Assembly: GCF_016405905.1 (NCBI RefSeq)
Contig: NZ_JAEFCB010000002.1
Location: forward strand, 310,001 to 374,000
Origin: Variovorax sp. IB41
GTDB taxonomy: Bacteria > Pseudomonadota > Gammaproteobacteria > Burkholderiales > Burkholderiaceae_C
DNA length: 64,000 nt
Direction of reading: 5' to 3'
How positions within the stretch are numbered: position 1 is the stretch's first letter; each line of letters starts with the position of its first letter. The position numbers were made by a program, and so were the translations under genes. Under the pieces are notes generated by a model. It worked only from the letters and a program-made list of their open reading frames with translations, searched no databases and was not told the origin of the DNA. Below are positions 17,171-26,724 of this stretch, piece by piece.

Positions 17171-17912
17171 TTTCGCCGCTGCCGCCGGCAAGCCTTGCGG
17201 CGCGCCTGCGCCCGTCGCGCCAGACGAACCATGCGGCGCCCAGCACCATCAGCGCGAGGCCGTACCAGGTGAGGGCGTAGACGAGATGGCTGTTGGGGAA
17301 GGCGATGACCGTGAGGCCGCGCACCGGGTAGTCGACTGTCTCGGCAGACAGCGACGGATCGGCTTCGGCATCGACGAAGTAGGGCGCCACGTCACTCAGC
17401 CCGCGTGCCGCGCCGATGGCCTGCACGTCGCGCGAGAACCAGCGGTCCGCGGCGGGCTCGTTCTTGCGCAGGAACCCGCCCTTGGGCTCGGTGATGCGCA
17501 GCAGGCCGGCAATGGTGACTTCGCCCTTGGCCTCGGTGGCCGCGCGGCTCGCGCGTTCGCGCACTTCGGGTGGCACGAAGCCGCGGTTGACCAGAATCAC
17601 CGTGCCGTCGGCCGCTTGCAATGGGGTCAGCACCCAGAAGCCTGCGCCGAGCCGCGTGCTGGCTTGCGTGAGGGTTTCCTTGTCGTGCAGGAAGGTGCCG
17701 GTGACGTGCAGGTGGCGGTATTCGTCATTGGCCGCGCTCACTTTCGGCCAGTCGGCGCGCGCGGGGGGCTCGGCGGCCGGGGCGTGCACGCGCTGGTCGA
17801 CGCGGGCGATGAGATCGAGCTTCCAGGCTCGGCGCTCGACCTGCCAGGTGCCGAGCGCGAAGAAGCCGGCAAAGGCCAGCAAGGCAAGGGCTGCCAGCGC
17901 GAACCGTTTCAC
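17121..17912 (-). CDS. SURF1-family oxidase assembly protein
   Basis: SURF1 proteins help insert heme into heme-copper oxidases. The 263-residue product has the family layout: an N-terminal helix (4-22) ending in GTWQVERRAWKLDLI, a periplasmic domain with the VNRGFVP motif and a GLLR segment, and a second helix near 215-235 ending VWRDGRRR. The start is a GTG at 17912. The C-terminus has an Ala/Arg/Pro-rich tail that overlaps regB. Its position directly after cyoD suggests it serves this quinol oxidase rather than the aa3 oxidase usually paired with SURF1. Confidence 0.92.
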   Translation of the reverse strand: MKRFALAALALLAFAGFFALGTWQVERRAWKLDLIARVDQRVHAPAAEPPARADWPKVSAANDEYRHLHVTGTFLHDKETLTQASTRLGAGFWVLTPLQAADGTVILVNRGFVPPEVRERASRAATEAKGEVTIAGLLRITEPKGGFLRKNEPAADRWFSRDVQAIGAARGLSDVAPYFVDAEADPSLSAETVDYPVRGLTVIAFPNSHLVYALTWYGLALMVLGAAWFVWRDGRRRAARLAGGSGENAAHADPRPRPDAHRD

Positions 17913-17938
17913 GATGCGAGGCCTTCGGTCTTCGCCAC

Positions 17939-18010
17939 CCGGTCGGGCTGAGCTTGTCGAAGCCTCGCGCCCGCCGGAAGCAGCCCTTCGACAGGCTCAG
18001 GGCGAGCGGT
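17939..18010. repeat. REP-like intergenic palindrome
   Basis: Two inverted arms, CGGGCTGAGCTTGTCGAAG (about 17944-17962) and CCCTTCGACAGGCTCAGGG (about 17984-18002), flank a short GC-rich loop. This CTTCGACA-GGCTCAG motif is a very common dispersed intergenic palindrome in Comamonadaceae genomes, from memory. It lies between cyoD and the SURF1 gene and could stabilise the upstream cyo transcript or lower downstream expression. Confidence 0.75.
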
Positions 18011-18020
18011 TTTCATCACC

Positions 18021-18440
18021 TCAGGGCATGTTCTTCATGTCGTGCACCGACATCGGCATCATGTTGGTGTTCATGTGGTACATGACCCAGAGCGAACCGG
18101 CCAGCGTGATGACCACGAGCACGATCGTGAAGATCAGCGCCAGCATGTTCCAGCCGCTCTCGGACTTGGCGTCCATGTGCAGGAAATAGATCATGTGCAC
18201 CACGATCTGCACGGCCGCGAAGCCCAGGATCACCAGCGAGGTGGTGTTCGCGCTGGGGATCACCTTGCCCATGACGAGCCAGAACGGAATCGCGGTGAGC
18301 ACCACGGCCAGCACGAAGCCGGTCATGTAGCCCTTGAAGGTGCTGTGGCTCACGGGGCCGTCGTCGTGATGGGCGTCGTGCCCATCGTGTGCGCCATGGC
18401 CGTGGCCGTGCGCGGCTGCGGTGTCGGTGTGGGCGCTCAT
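18021..18440 (-). CDS. cyoD: Cytochrome o ubiquinol oxidase subunit IV
   Basis: This small membrane subunit has 139 residues with three helices in the core (from about residue 40), matching Cyo[19 protein letters not shown], then [10 protein letters not shown], then a final helix. It has an extra His/Asp/Gly-rich N-terminus ([17 protein letters not shown]) not found in E. coli CyoD and possibly metal-binding. CyoD helps assemble the CuB site in subunit I. ATG 18440 overlaps the cyoC stop by four bases. Confidence 0.93.
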   Translation of the reverse strand: MSAHTDTAAAHGHGHGAHDGHDAHHDDGPVSHSTFKGYMTGFVLAVVLTAIPFWLVMGKVIPSANTTSLVILGFAAVQIVVHMIYFLHMDAKSESGWNMLALIFTIVLVVITLAGSLWVMYHMNTNMMPMSVHDMKNMP

Positions 18441-19102
18441 GCCATCGATCCCATCAAATACACAAAGGTGAAGACGCCGATCCACACGACGTCCAGGAAG
18501 TGCCAGAACATCGACAGGCACATCAGGCGGCGGCGGTTCGCGGCGGTGAAGCCGTGCTTGGGCAGCTGGATCATCAGGACGATGAGCCAGATGATGCCGA
18601 AGCTCACATGCAGGCCGTGGGTGCCCACCAGCGCGAAGAACGACGAGAGGAACGCGCTGCGCTGCGGGCCCGCGCCTTCGTGCAGCAGGTGCGCGAATTC
18701 ATAGAGCTCCAGGCCGATGAAGCCCGCGCCCAAGAGGCCCGTGATGGCCAGCCACACGAGCACGCCGCCCATGCGCTTTTTCTGCATCTCGAGCATCGCG
18801 AAGCCGTAGGTGATCGACGACAGCAGGAGCAGCGAGGTGTTGATCGCCACCAGCGGCAGGTCGAAGAGATCAGCGCCCGAGGGGCCGGCCGCGTAGCTGC
18901 GGCCCAGCACGCCGTACACCGCGAACAGGCACGCGAAGATGAGGCAGTCGCTCATCAGGTAGAGCCAGAAGCCCAGCAGCGTGCCGTTCTCGGGGTGGTG
19001 GTCGTTGCCGACGTGGAACAGCTCGAACACGGGCGGCTTGCCGGTGTGGTCGCTGTGGGGGTGCACGCCCGCGGGCGTCTGGAGAGCGGTGGTATCAGAC
19101 AT
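18437..19102 (-). CDS. cyoC: Cytochrome o ubiquinol oxidase subunit III
   Basis: This 221-residue protein has five transmembrane helices and heme-copper oxidase subunit III signatures ([43 protein letters not shown]). The start ATG 19102 has CGGGAG upstream and overlaps the cyoB end by 8 bases; an upstream in-frame start at 19129 would lie deeper in cyoB. It is part of cyoABCD and supports structural integrity and proton uptake of the oxidase. Confidence 0.95.
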   Translation of the reverse strand: MSDTTALQTPAGVHPHSDHTGKPPVFELFHVGNDHHPENGTLLGFWLYLMSDCLIFACLFAVYGVLGRSYAAGPSGADLFDLPLVAINTSLLLLSSITYGFAMLEMQKKRMGGVLVWLAITGLLGAGFIGLELYEFAHLLHEGAGPQRSAFLSSFFALVGTHGLHVSFGIIWLIVLMIQLPKHGFTAANRRRLMCLSMFWHFLDVVWIGVFTFVYLMGSMA

Positions 19103-21119
19103 GGGCAGCTCCCGAGACTCCCGAGACACCCAGGAGGCGCGTGCGTTCGCCTTCGGTGCGAACGACGTCTTCCGCGGGGATGTAGTAGTCGCGCTTGTAG
19201 TTGAAGGTGTGCGTGATCACGGCGACCAGCATGGCGACGAAGCCGACGCCCGCCACGAGCCACATCTGCCAGATCAACGCGAAGCCGCAGAGCGCCGCCA
19301 GGGCCGCGATGATGAAGCCGGCGCTGGTGTTTTTGGGCATGTGGATCGGGGTGAAGCCCTCGAGCGGACGCTCGTAGCCGCGGCGCTTCATGTCGGTCCA
19401 GGCATCGTTGTCATGGATGCGCGGCGTGAACGCGAAGTTGTAGGCCGGCGGCGGCGAGGAGGTCGACCATTCGAGCGTGCGGCCGTTCCACGGATCGCCC
19501 GTGGTGTCGCGCAGCGACTCGCGGCGGATGTAGCTCACCACCAGCTGGATGATGAAGGAGGCGATGCCCAGCGCGATCAGCACGGCGCCGAAGGCGGCGA
19601 TCTGGAACCAGATCTGCAGCGACATGTCCTGGAAGTGGCTCATGCGGCGCGTGACGCCCATCAGGCCCAGGATGTACAGCGGCATGAAGGCGAACCAGAA
19701 GCCCACGATCCAGAACCAGAACGAGCACTTGCCCCAGAACGGATCCAGCTTGTAGCCGAAGGCCTTCGGGTACCAGTAGGTGATGCCCGCCAGCATGCCG
19801 AACAGCACGCCGCCGATGATCACGTTGTGGAAGTGGGCGATCAGGAACAGGCTGTTGTGCAGCACGAAGTCGGCCGGGGGAACGGCCAGCAGCACGCCGG
19901 TCATGCCGCCGATCACGAAGGTGATCATGAAGCCGATGGTCCACATCATGGGCAGCTCGTAGCGGATGCGGCCGCGGTACATGGTGAAGAGCCAGTTGAA
20001 GATCTTCGCACCCGTCGGGATCGAGATGATCATCGTCGTGATGCCGAAGAACGAATTCACGCTGGCGCCCGAGCCCATGGTGAAGAAGTGGTGCAGCCAC
20101 ACGAGGTACGACAGGATCGTGATCACGACCGTGGCGTACACCATCGAGGCGTAGCCGAACAGGCGCTTGCCCGAGAAGGTGGAGACCACTTCCGAGAAGA
20201 TGCCGAAGGCCGGCAGGATCAGGATGTACACCTCGGGGTGGCCCCAGATCCAGATCAGGTTCACGTACATCATGGCGTTGCCGCCCAGGTCGTTCGTGAA
20301 GAAGTTGGTGCCGACGTAGCGGTCGAGAGACAGGAGGGCCAGCACGGCGGTCAGCACCGGGAAGGCGGCGACGATCAGCACGTTGGTGCACAGGGCCGTC
20401 CAGGTGAAGACGGGCATCTTCATCATCGTCATGCCGGGCGCGCGCATCTTCACGATGGTCGCCAGCAGGTTGACGCCAGAGAGCAAGGTACCGACCCCCG
20501 CTATCTGCAACGACCAGATGTAGTAGTCCACCCCCACGTCGGGGCTGAAGAGAATGCCCGACAGCGGCGGGTACGCGAGCCATCCGGTCTTGGCGAATTC
20601 GCCCACGAACAGCGACGCCATCACCAGGCCCGCGCCGAAGGTGGTCATCCAGAAGCTGAAATTGTTCAGGAACGGGAAGGCCACGTCGCGCGCGCCGATC
20701 TGCAGCGGAACCACGAAGTTCATGAGGCCCGTGACCAGCGGCATCGCCACGAAGAAGATCATGATCACGCCGTGGGCGGTGAAGACCTGGTCGTAGTGGT
20801 GCGGCGGCAGGAAGCCCGCGTTGTCGCCGAAGGCGAAGGCCTGCTGGGCCCGCATCATGATGGCGTCGGAGAAGCCGCGCAGCAGCATCACCAGGCCCAG
20901 GATGATGTACATGATGCCGATCTTCTTGTGGTCGATGCTGGTGATCCAGTCGCGCCACAGCGTGCCCCACACCTTGAAGTAGGTGATCGCGCCCAGGAGG
21001 GCGATGCCGCCGAGCACGACGGCGATGAAGGTCACGAGCAGGATGGGCTCGTGATAGGGAATCGCCTCCCAGGTGAGGCGGCCGAAGACGAGCTTCGTCA
21101 GGTCAAGGTTCGCAAGCAT
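19095..21119 (-). CDS. cyoB: Cytochrome o ubiquinol oxidase subunit I
   Basis: This is the catalytic subunit, 674 residues and about 15 helices, carrying low-spin heme, high-spin heme and CuB. Key motifs include a heme-ligand His in the [10 protein letters not shown] segment, the CuB/cross-link [12 protein letters not shown] in the [10 protein letters not shown] segment, and [10 protein letters not shown] with heme ligands. This is the proton-pumping quinol oxidase of aerobic respiration. Neighbours cyoA (4 bases before) and cyoC (overlapping) make a tight operon. No cyoE, the heme O synthase gene, follows in this window. Confidence 0.97.
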   Translation of the reverse strand: MLANLDLTKLVFGRLTWEAIPYHEPILLVTFIAVVLGGIALLGAITYFKVWGTLWRDWITSIDHKKIGIMYIILGLVMLLRGFSDAIMMRAQQAFAFGDNAGFLPPHHYDQVFTAHGVIMIFFVAMPLVTGLMNFVVPLQIGARDVAFPFLNNFSFWMTTFGAGLVMASLFVGEFAKTGWLAYPPLSGILFSPDVGVDYYIWSLQIAGVGTLLSGVNLLATIVKMRAPGMTMMKMPVFTWTALCTNVLIVAAFPVLTAVLALLSLDRYVGTNFFTNDLGGNAMMYVNLIWIWGHPEVYILILPAFGIFSEVVSTFSGKRLFGYASMVYATVVITILSYLVWLHHFFTMGSGASVNSFFGITTMIISIPTGAKIFNWLFTMYRGRIRYELPMMWTIGFMITFVIGGMTGVLLAVPPADFVLHNSLFLIAHFHNVIIGGVLFGMLAGITYWYPKAFGYKLDPFWGKCSFWFWIVGFWFAFMPLYILGLMGVTRRMSHFQDMSLQIWFQIAAFGAVLIALGIASFIIQLVVSYIRRESLRDTTGDPWNGRTLEWSTSSPPPAYNFAFTPRIHDNDAWTDMKRRGYERPLEGFTPIHMPKNTSAGFIIAALAALCGFALIWQMWLVAGVGFVAMLVAVITHTFNYKRDYYIPAEDVVRTEGERTRLLGVSGVSGAAHV

Positions 21120-21123
21120 CGTG

Positions 21124-22155
21124 TCATTCTTCGGTGGTGCACATCGCGGTGACGTACTTACGCCGGGGCGAGTTGAGGGTGTCGGGTTGCCAGTTCGGGA
21201 GGGCCGCGGTGGCGACGTTGAAGGCGCCGGGCTTGCCCATGCCGCCGTCCGCGTCGATGGCCATCATCTGGCTCATGCACATCTTGTTGCGGTCGACGCA
21301 GCGGTTGAGGATGGCGTTGTACAGGTCGGCGTCGACGGTGGCGTAGTGGCGCACCGGTTCGCGCTCGCTGGGCACTTCCAGCTTCATGTAGCCCTCGCGG
21401 GTGAGCTCGCCCTCCTTGGAGGTCTTGGCCTTCTCGACCCACTTGTCGAAGTCTTCCTTGTTCAGGCCGTGGAACTTGAAGCGCATGCCCGAGAAGCCCG
21501 CGCCGCTGTAGTTGGCCGAGAAGCCTTCGAATTCGCCCGGCTTGTTGATGACCGCATGCAGCTTGGTCTCCATGCCCGGCATGGCGTAGATCTGGCCGGC
21601 CAGCGCGGGGATGAAGAAGGAGTTCATCACCGAGGAGGCGGTGATCTTGAAGCTGATCGGCACGTCCACCGGCGCGGCCAGTTCATTGACCGTGGCGATG
21701 CCCTGCTCGGGGTAGATGAAGAGCCACTTCCAGTCCAGCGCCACCACCTCGACCACCAGCGGCTTGGTCTCGGGCGAGATCTGGCGCTTGGCGTCCAGGC
21801 GGCTCAGGGGGCGGTAGGGGTCCAGCGTGTGGGTGCTGATCCAGGTGATCGCGCCCAGCGCGATGATGATCAGGAGCGGCGCCGCCCAGATCGCCAGCTC
21901 GAGCTGCGTGGAGTGGTCCCAGTCGGGGCTGTAGGTGGCCTCCTTGTTCGACTGGCGGTAGCGCCAGGCGAAGAAGATGGTCAGCCCGATCACCGGGATG
22001 ATGATGATCAGCATCAGCACCGTGGAGACGACGATCAGGCGTCCCTGCTGATTGGCGATGTCGCCGGAGGGGTTCATGAGCACCGTGTTGCAGCCCGCCA
22101 GGAAGGCGAGGGGAAGCAAGACGAGCCATCGGCGAAGGGAGTGGAGGGTGGGCAT
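21124..22155 (-). CDS. cyoA: Cytochrome o ubiquinol oxidase subunit II (lipoprotein)
   Basis: This 343-residue subunit starts with a lipoprotein signal (LAFLAGC, modified Cys near residue 22) and has two helices (about 40-65 and 85-105) and a periplasmic cupredoxin domain. The CuA ligands of cytochrome c oxidases are absent ([11 protein letters not shown] occupies the region), which identifies a quinol rather than a cytochrome c oxidase. A C-terminal extension with several Cys ([18 protein letters not shown]) is longer than in E. coli CyoA. The start ATG 22155 is chosen because it opens the signal peptide. First gene of cyoABCD-SURF1-regBA. Confidence 0.95.
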   Translation of the reverse strand: MPTLHSLRRWLVLLPLAFLAGCNTVLMNPSGDIANQQGRLIVVSTVLMLIIIIPVIGLTIFFAWRYRQSNKEATYSPDWDHSTQLELAIWAAPLLIIIALGAITWISTHTLDPYRPLSRLDAKRQISPETKPLVVEVVALDWKWLFIYPEQGIATVNELAAPVDVPISFKITASSVMNSFFIPALAGQIYAMPGMETKLHAVINKPGEFEGFSANYSGAGFSGMRFKFHGLNKEDFDKWVEKAKTSKEGELTREGYMKLEVPSEREPVRHYATVDADLYNAILNRCVDRNKMCMSQMMAIDADGGMGKPGAFNVATAALPNWQPDTLNSPRRKYVTAMCTTEE

Positions 22156-22224
22156 GCCGAAGAGAAAGAAAGAGGTGCGTGGGCTGCGCAAAGACTCCAC
22201 AATCTACGACCAAAGGGCCTGGCC

Positions 22225-22319
22225 GCCTATTGGACGTTTTGTCCTATGGCGGGAATCCCCGTTCGGTGAGACGCTTGGAGCCTCTGTTCAATGGTCTACC
22301 TTTGTCACTGCCGGTGACA
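22225..22319. promoter_or_regulatory. Divergent cyoA / MHS transporter control region with two dyads
   Basis: The 182-base gap between cyoA and the transporter gene contains GGAC-5-GTCC (22232-22244, in a larger imperfect dyad) and TGTCAC-5-GTGACA (22303-22319). The second ends 18 bases before the transporter ATG and could be a repressor operator for it. Which regulators bind is unknown; RegA sites are too degenerate to call by eye. Confidence 0.3.
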
Positions 22320-22337
22320 CCCGAATTACAAAACGCA

Positions 22338-23690
22338 ATGACGACGACGTCCAGCATCAGTCCGCAAGGCGCACAGCCTGTGCCGAACACGTCCGGAAAC
22401 GGCGCCAGCCTGAACCAGAGTGGCGACGCCGATCACTCGCACATCGCCCCGGGCGAGATCGCGGTCGGCGTGATCATCGGCCGTGCTTCCGAGTATTTCG
22501 ACTTCTTCGTCTACGGCATCGCCTCGGTGCTGGTGTTCCCGTACGTATTCTTCCCGTTCGAGCAGCGCCTGGAGGGAATCCTTTACGCGTTCGTGGTCTT
22601 CTCGTTCGCCTTCATCGCGCGGCCGTTCGGAACTGTCATCTCGATGGCGATCCAGCGACGATTCGGGCGCGAGACCAAGCTCACGATCGCGCTGTTCCTC
22701 CTGGGCACCTCCACCGCCGGCATCGCCTTCCTACCGGGCTACGACAGCATCGGCTTCACCGCGATCGTGCTGCTGTCGGTGTTCCGCTTCTGCCAGGGCC
22801 TGGCGCTCGGCGGCTCGTGGGACGGCCTGCCCTCTTTGCTGGCGCTGAACGCCCCGCCGAACCGCCGCGGCTGGTACGCCATGCTGGGCCAGCTGGGCGC
22901 GCCCATCGGCTTTTTCATCGCCAGCGCGCTGTTCGCCTTTCTCTATGCGAGCCTGTCGATCAAGGACTTTCTCGACTGGGGCTGGCGCTACACCTTCTAC
23001 GTGGCCTTCGCGATCAACGTGGTGGCGCTCTTCGCGCGCCTGCGCCTGGTGGCCACCGAAGAGTATTCGCGCCTGCTCGAAGAGCGCGAACTGCAGCCCA
23101 CCAGCGTGGTCGAGCTGACCCGCTCTCAGGGGACCAACCTCTTGATCGGCGCGTTCGCCGCGCTCGCGAGCTACGCGCTGTTCCACCTGATCACCGTGTT
23201 CCCGCTCTCGTGGATCACGCTGTACTCGGACCAGTCGATCACCGAATTCCTGGTGGTGCAGATGATCGGCGCGGTGTTCTGCGCCGGCGGCATCGTGGCT
23301 TCGGGCCTGATCGCCGACCGCGTGGGACGCCGTTTCACGCTGGGCGGCCTGGCCGCGCTGATCGCGGTGTTCAGCGGCTTCGCGCCCACGCTGCTCGATG
23401 GCGGCCGCCTCGGGCAGGACGTGTTCATCCTGCTGGGCTTCGTGCTGCTGGGCCTCTCGTACGGCCAGGCGGCCGGTGCCGTGACCTCGAACTTCGAGCC
23501 CAAGTACCGCTACACCGGCGCAGCGCTCACGGCCGACCTGGCCTGGCTCATCGGCGCCGCGTTCGCGCCGCTGGTGGCATTGGGTCTGTCGGCGCACTTC
23601 GGGCTGGCGTACGTCAGCGTCTACCTGCTCTCGGGCGCGGCCGGCACGCTCGCGGCGCTGGGGCTGAACCGGGCGCTGGTGCGCGACTGA
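22338..23690 (+). CDS. MFS transporter, metabolite:H+ symporter (MHS) type
   Basis: This 450-residue, 12-helix permease has an extended hydrophilic N-terminus (about 40 residues). The MHS signature GRASEYFDFFVYGIAS lies in helix 1, followed by the RPFG loop motif, GRETKLT in the 2-3 loop and DRVGRRFTLGG in the 8-9 loop. MHS family members import organic acids, betaines or citrate with protons; the substrate here is not predictable. It is divergent from cyoABCD and ends in a strong intrinsic terminator. Confidence 0.9.
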   Translation: MTTTSSISPQGAQPVPNTSGNGASLNQSGDADHSHIAPGEIAVGVIIGRASEYFDFFVYGIASVLVFPYVFFPFEQRLEGILYAFVVFSFAFIARPFGTVISMAIQRRFGRETKLTIALFLLGTSTAGIAFLPGYDSIGFTAIVLLSVFRFCQGLALGGSWDGLPSLLALNAPPNRRGWYAMLGQLGAPIGFFIASALFAFLYASLSIKDFLDWGWRYTFYVAFAINVVALFARLRLVATEEYSRLLEERELQPTSVVELTRSQGTNLLIGAFAALASYALFHLITVFPLSWITLYSDQSITEFLVVQMIGAVFCAGGIVASGLIADRVGRRFTLGGLAALIAVFSGFAPTLLDGGRLGQDVFILLGFVLLGLSYGQAAGAVTSNFEPKYRYTGAALTADLAWLIGAAFAPLVALGLSAHFGLAYVSVYLLSGAAGTLAALGLNRALVRD

Positions 23691-23710
23691 CCTCGCCGAA
23701 GCTGTCGATG

Positions 23711-23740
23711 AAAAGGGGCCGCTCGGCCCCTTTTTCTTTT
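23711..23740 (+). terminator. Intrinsic terminator after the MHS transporter
   Basis: AAAAGGGGCC-GCTC-GGCCCCTTTT makes a perfect 10-base-pair stem with a 4-base loop, followed by TTTTTCTTTT. It sits 20 bases after the stop of the transporter gene. Because of the A/T symmetry it may also act on the other strand. Confidence 0.92.
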
Positions 23741-23776
23741 CCGTGATCGGGGCGCGTGGTGGCTTAGGATTCGCCC

Positions 23777-24457
23777 ATGTTCGCCGCCGCCATCTTCGAC
23801 ATGGACGGGCTGCTCATCGACTCGGAGCGGCCCATCATGGCCGCCTGGATCGAAGCGGCCCGCACGCTCGACATCGAGCTTTCACACACCCAGTACCTGC
23901 AGGTCGTGGGCCTCGCCACCGTGGAGTCCGAGGTGATCCTCGGCACGCTGCTCGGCGGACCCGAGGCCTACCGCCATGCGATCGCGCATGTTCGCAAGCT
24001 CTTGCAGCTGGAGCGCTCGGACGGCACACCGCTCTTTCCCATCAAGCCCGGCGCGGCGGAGTTCCTGGCCGCATTGCGCCAGCGCGGCACGCGCTGCGCT
24101 GTGGCGTCGTCGTCCACCAGCGGGCAGATCCAGGCCTGCCTCGGCAGTCTCGACGTGCTCCATCACTTCGATGCCTTCGCGGGCGGCGACGAAGTGGCAC
24201 GCGCCAAGCCCGACCCGGCGCTCTACCTGCTCGCGGCTTCGCGCCTGGGCGTGGACCCGGCAGAGTGCATCGCCTTCGAGGACAGCGAGAACGGCGCCAA
24301 GGCCGCGCTGGCCGCGGGCCTGCGCGTGGTGATCGTGCCGGACCTGAAGCACCCGCCCGCGTCGATCGTCGAGCGGGCGTTCCATGTGCTCGCGTCGCTG
24401 CACGACGCGACGCCGCACCTGCCGCGCTGGTTCCCCGGCGAACTGCTGCAGCCGTGA
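23777..24457 (+). CDS. HAD-superfamily sugar-phosphate phosphatase/phosphoglucomutase-like hydrolase
   Basis: This 226-residue HAD-IA enzyme has motif I FDMDGLLIDSE (Asp 8, Asp 10), motif II ASSSTS, motif III Lys in RAKPDP and motif IV FEDSENG. The helical cap lies between residues 15 and 80. The sequence resembles the YcjU/YniC/beta-phosphoglucomutase-like group that acts on small sugar phosphates. It is a lone gene preceded by the transporter terminator and convergent with paoC. Confidence 0.88.
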   Translation: MFAAAIFDMDGLLIDSERPIMAAWIEAARTLDIELSHTQYLQVVGLATVESEVILGTLLGGPEAYRHAIAHVRKLLQLERSDGTPLFPIKPGAAEFLAALRQRGTRCAVASSSTSGQIQACLGSLDVLHHFDAFAGGDEVARAKPDPALYLLAASRLGVDPAECIAFEDSENGAKAALAAGLRVVIVPDLKHPPASIVERAFHVLASLHDATPHLPRWFPGELLQP

Positions 24458-24511
24458 TCCGGCGCGCGCTGCGCCGAGCCGCGTGCGCAGCACAGGCCGC
24501 CGCGTCCTCGC

Positions 24512-26722
24512 TCACGCCATCGGCGGCAGGCCGGCGAGCAGCTTGTCCAGCGTGATCGGATAGTCGCGCACCCGCACGCCCGTCGCGTTGTAGACCGCAT
24601 TGGCCACCGCGGCCGCGACGCCGCACATGCCCAGCTCGCCCACGCCCTTGGCCTTCATCGGCGAAGAGATCGGGTCCGTCTCGTCCAGGAAAATCACGTC
24701 CTGGTGCGGGATGTCGGCATGCACCGGCACCTCGTAGCCGGCCAGGTCGTGGTTGACGAAAAAGCCATGGCGCTTGTCGAGCGCCAGCTCCTCCATGAGC
24801 GCGCCGCCCACGCCCATCGTCATCGCGCCGATCACCTGGCTGCGCGCGGACTTCGGGTTGAGGATGCGGCCCGCGGCGCACACCGCCAGCATGCGCCGCA
24901 CGCGGATCTCGCCGGTCGCCGCATCGACGCCGACTTCCACGAAGTGCGCCCCGAAGGTGGACTGCTGGTACTTCTTGTCCAGGTCGCCGTACTCGATGCC
25001 GTCTTCGGCCGAGAGGCCTTCGGCGCCCGCGGCCTCGGCCAGCGCCACCGAGCGCCCGCCGGCGCGCACCATGCCGTCCGAGAATTGCGCCTCGCCGACG
25101 GGCAGGCCCAGCTTGCCCGCCACCGCTTCGCGCAGCTTCATGCACGCGGCATAGACGCCCGAGGTCGAGTTGTTGGCGCCCCATTGCCCGCCCGAGCCGG
25201 CCGAGACCGGATAGGCCGAATCCCCCAGCCGCACCGACACCTTGTCCAGCGTCACGCCCATGGTTTCGGCCGCGGTCTGCGCAATGATGGTGTACGACCC
25301 GGTGCCGATGTCGGTCATGTCCGTCTCCACCGTGACCATGCCCCGGTTGTCCAGCCGCACGCGCGCGGCCGACTTGGTGAGCAGGTTGTTGCGGAACGCG
25401 GCGGCCACGCCCATGCCGACGAGCCAGCGCCCGTCGCGCCGCTGCGCAGGCGCCGCATTGCGCTGGCTCCAGCCGAAGCGCTCGGCGCCCATGCGCAGGC
25501 ATTCGTTCAGCCGGCGTTGCGAGAAGGGGCGCTCGGGCTTCTCGGGATCGACCTGCGTGTCGTTGAGCACGCGAAACTGCACCGGGTCGAGCTTGAGCTT
25601 TTCGGCCATCTCGTCCATGGCGATCTCCAGCGCCATCAGGCCCGGCGCCTCGCCGGGCGCGCGCATGGCATTGCCCTCGGGCAGGTCCAGCACGGCCAGG
25701 CGCGTGGTGGTCAGGCGGTTGGCGCCGGCGTACAGCAGCCGGGTCTGGTTGACCGCCGTCTCGGCCTGCCCGCCGGGCAGGTCGCCCGACCAGCCTTCGT
25801 GCGCGATGGCGGTGATGCGCCCGTCCTGCGCTGCGCCGATGCGGATGCGCTGGATCGTGGCCGGCCGGTGCGTGGTGTTGTTCATCATCAGCGGCCGCTG
25901 CAGCGCCACCTTCACCGGGCGCTTGGCCGCGCGTGCGCCGAGCGCGGCGAGCACCGCGTCCGCCCGCACGAAGAGCTTGCCGCCGAAGCCGCCGCCCACG
26001 AAGGGCGAGACCAGGCGCACCTTGTCCTTCGCGATGCCCAGCGTCTTGGCGACGTCGCCGACGCCCCAGGCGATCATCTGATTGGAGGTCCAGATCGTCA
26101 GCTTGTCGCCCTGCCACTGCGCGATGGAGGCGTGCGGCTCCATCATCGCGTGCGATTCGTCGGGCGTGGTGTAGGTGGCGTCCAACTGCACGGGCGCCGC
26201 GGCGAATGCGCCCGCGAAATCGCCGGTCTTGGTCTGCGGCTCGCCCGAGAACGGATTGGGCTTGGGCATCTGCGCGCCCTCCTTCTCTGCGGCCAGGTCG
26301 AAGCGGCCGGGCGAACGCTCGTACGCGATGCGCACCAGCTGCGCCGCGGCGCGCGCCTGCTCGAAGGTGTTTGCGACCACCAAGGCCACCGCCTGGTGGT
26401 AGTGGTCGACCTCGGGGCCTGCGAGCAGCTTGGCGGTGTTGAAGTCGCCCTTGCCCAGCTTGCCGGCATTGCGCGCGGTGACGATCGCCAGCACGCCGGG
26501 CGCGGCTTGTGCTGCGGCCAGGTCCATCGAGGCGATGCGGCCTTTGGCGATGCCTGCGCCCACGACATAGCCGTAGGCCGCGCGCGGCACCTCGGTGTTG
26601 CGTTCGTAGGCGTAGCGCGCGGTGCCGGTGGTCTTGAGCGGACCGTCGATCCGGTCGGTCGGCTTGCCGATGACCTTCAGCTGGTCGATCGGGTTGGTGG
26701 TGGCGGGTGTGTCGAATTTCAT
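24512..26722 (-). CDS. paoC: Aldehyde oxidoreductase molybdopterin-binding subunit, PaoC type
   Basis: This is the large catalytic subunit (736 residues) of a xanthine-oxidase-family enzyme that oxidises aldehydes in the periplasm. The N-terminal domain starts with KVIGKPTDRIDG; molybdopterin-binding motifs FVGGGFGGK and MRAPGEAPG follow, and the active-site Glu sits in the C-terminal KGVGELGMCG. Its length matches E. coli PaoC (YagR). ATG 26722 follows paoB with a one-codon gap. The MCD cofactor of PaoC needs the chaperone PaoD, which is not found next to it here. Confidence 0.93.
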   Translation of the reverse strand: MKFDTPATTNPIDQLKVIGKPTDRIDGPLKTTGTARYAYERNTEVPRAAYGYVVGAGIAKGRIASMDLAAAQAAPGVLAIVTARNAGKLGKGDFNTAKLLAGPEVDHYHQAVALVVANTFEQARAAAQLVRIAYERSPGRFDLAAEKEGAQMPKPNPFSGEPQTKTGDFAGAFAAAPVQLDATYTTPDESHAMMEPHASIAQWQGDKLTIWTSNQMIAWGVGDVAKTLGIAKDKVRLVSPFVGGGFGGKLFVRADAVLAALGARAAKRPVKVALQRPLMMNNTTHRPATIQRIRIGAAQDGRITAIAHEGWSGDLPGGQAETAVNQTRLLYAGANRLTTTRLAVLDLPEGNAMRAPGEAPGLMALEIAMDEMAEKLKLDPVQFRVLNDTQVDPEKPERPFSQRRLNECLRMGAERFGWSQRNAAPAQRRDGRWLVGMGVAAAFRNNLLTKSAARVRLDNRGMVTVETDMTDIGTGSYTIIAQTAAETMGVTLDKVSVRLGDSAYPVSAGSGGQWGANNSTSGVYAACMKLREAVAGKLGLPVGEAQFSDGMVRAGGRSVALAEAAGAEGLSAEDGIEYGDLDKKYQQSTFGAHFVEVGVDAATGEIRVRRMLAVCAAGRILNPKSARSQVIGAMTMGVGGALMEELALDKRHGFFVNHDLAGYEVPVHADIPHQDVIFLDETDPISSPMKAKGVGELGMCGVAAAVANAVYNATGVRVRDYPITLDKLLAGLPPMA

Positions 26723-26724
26723 GC

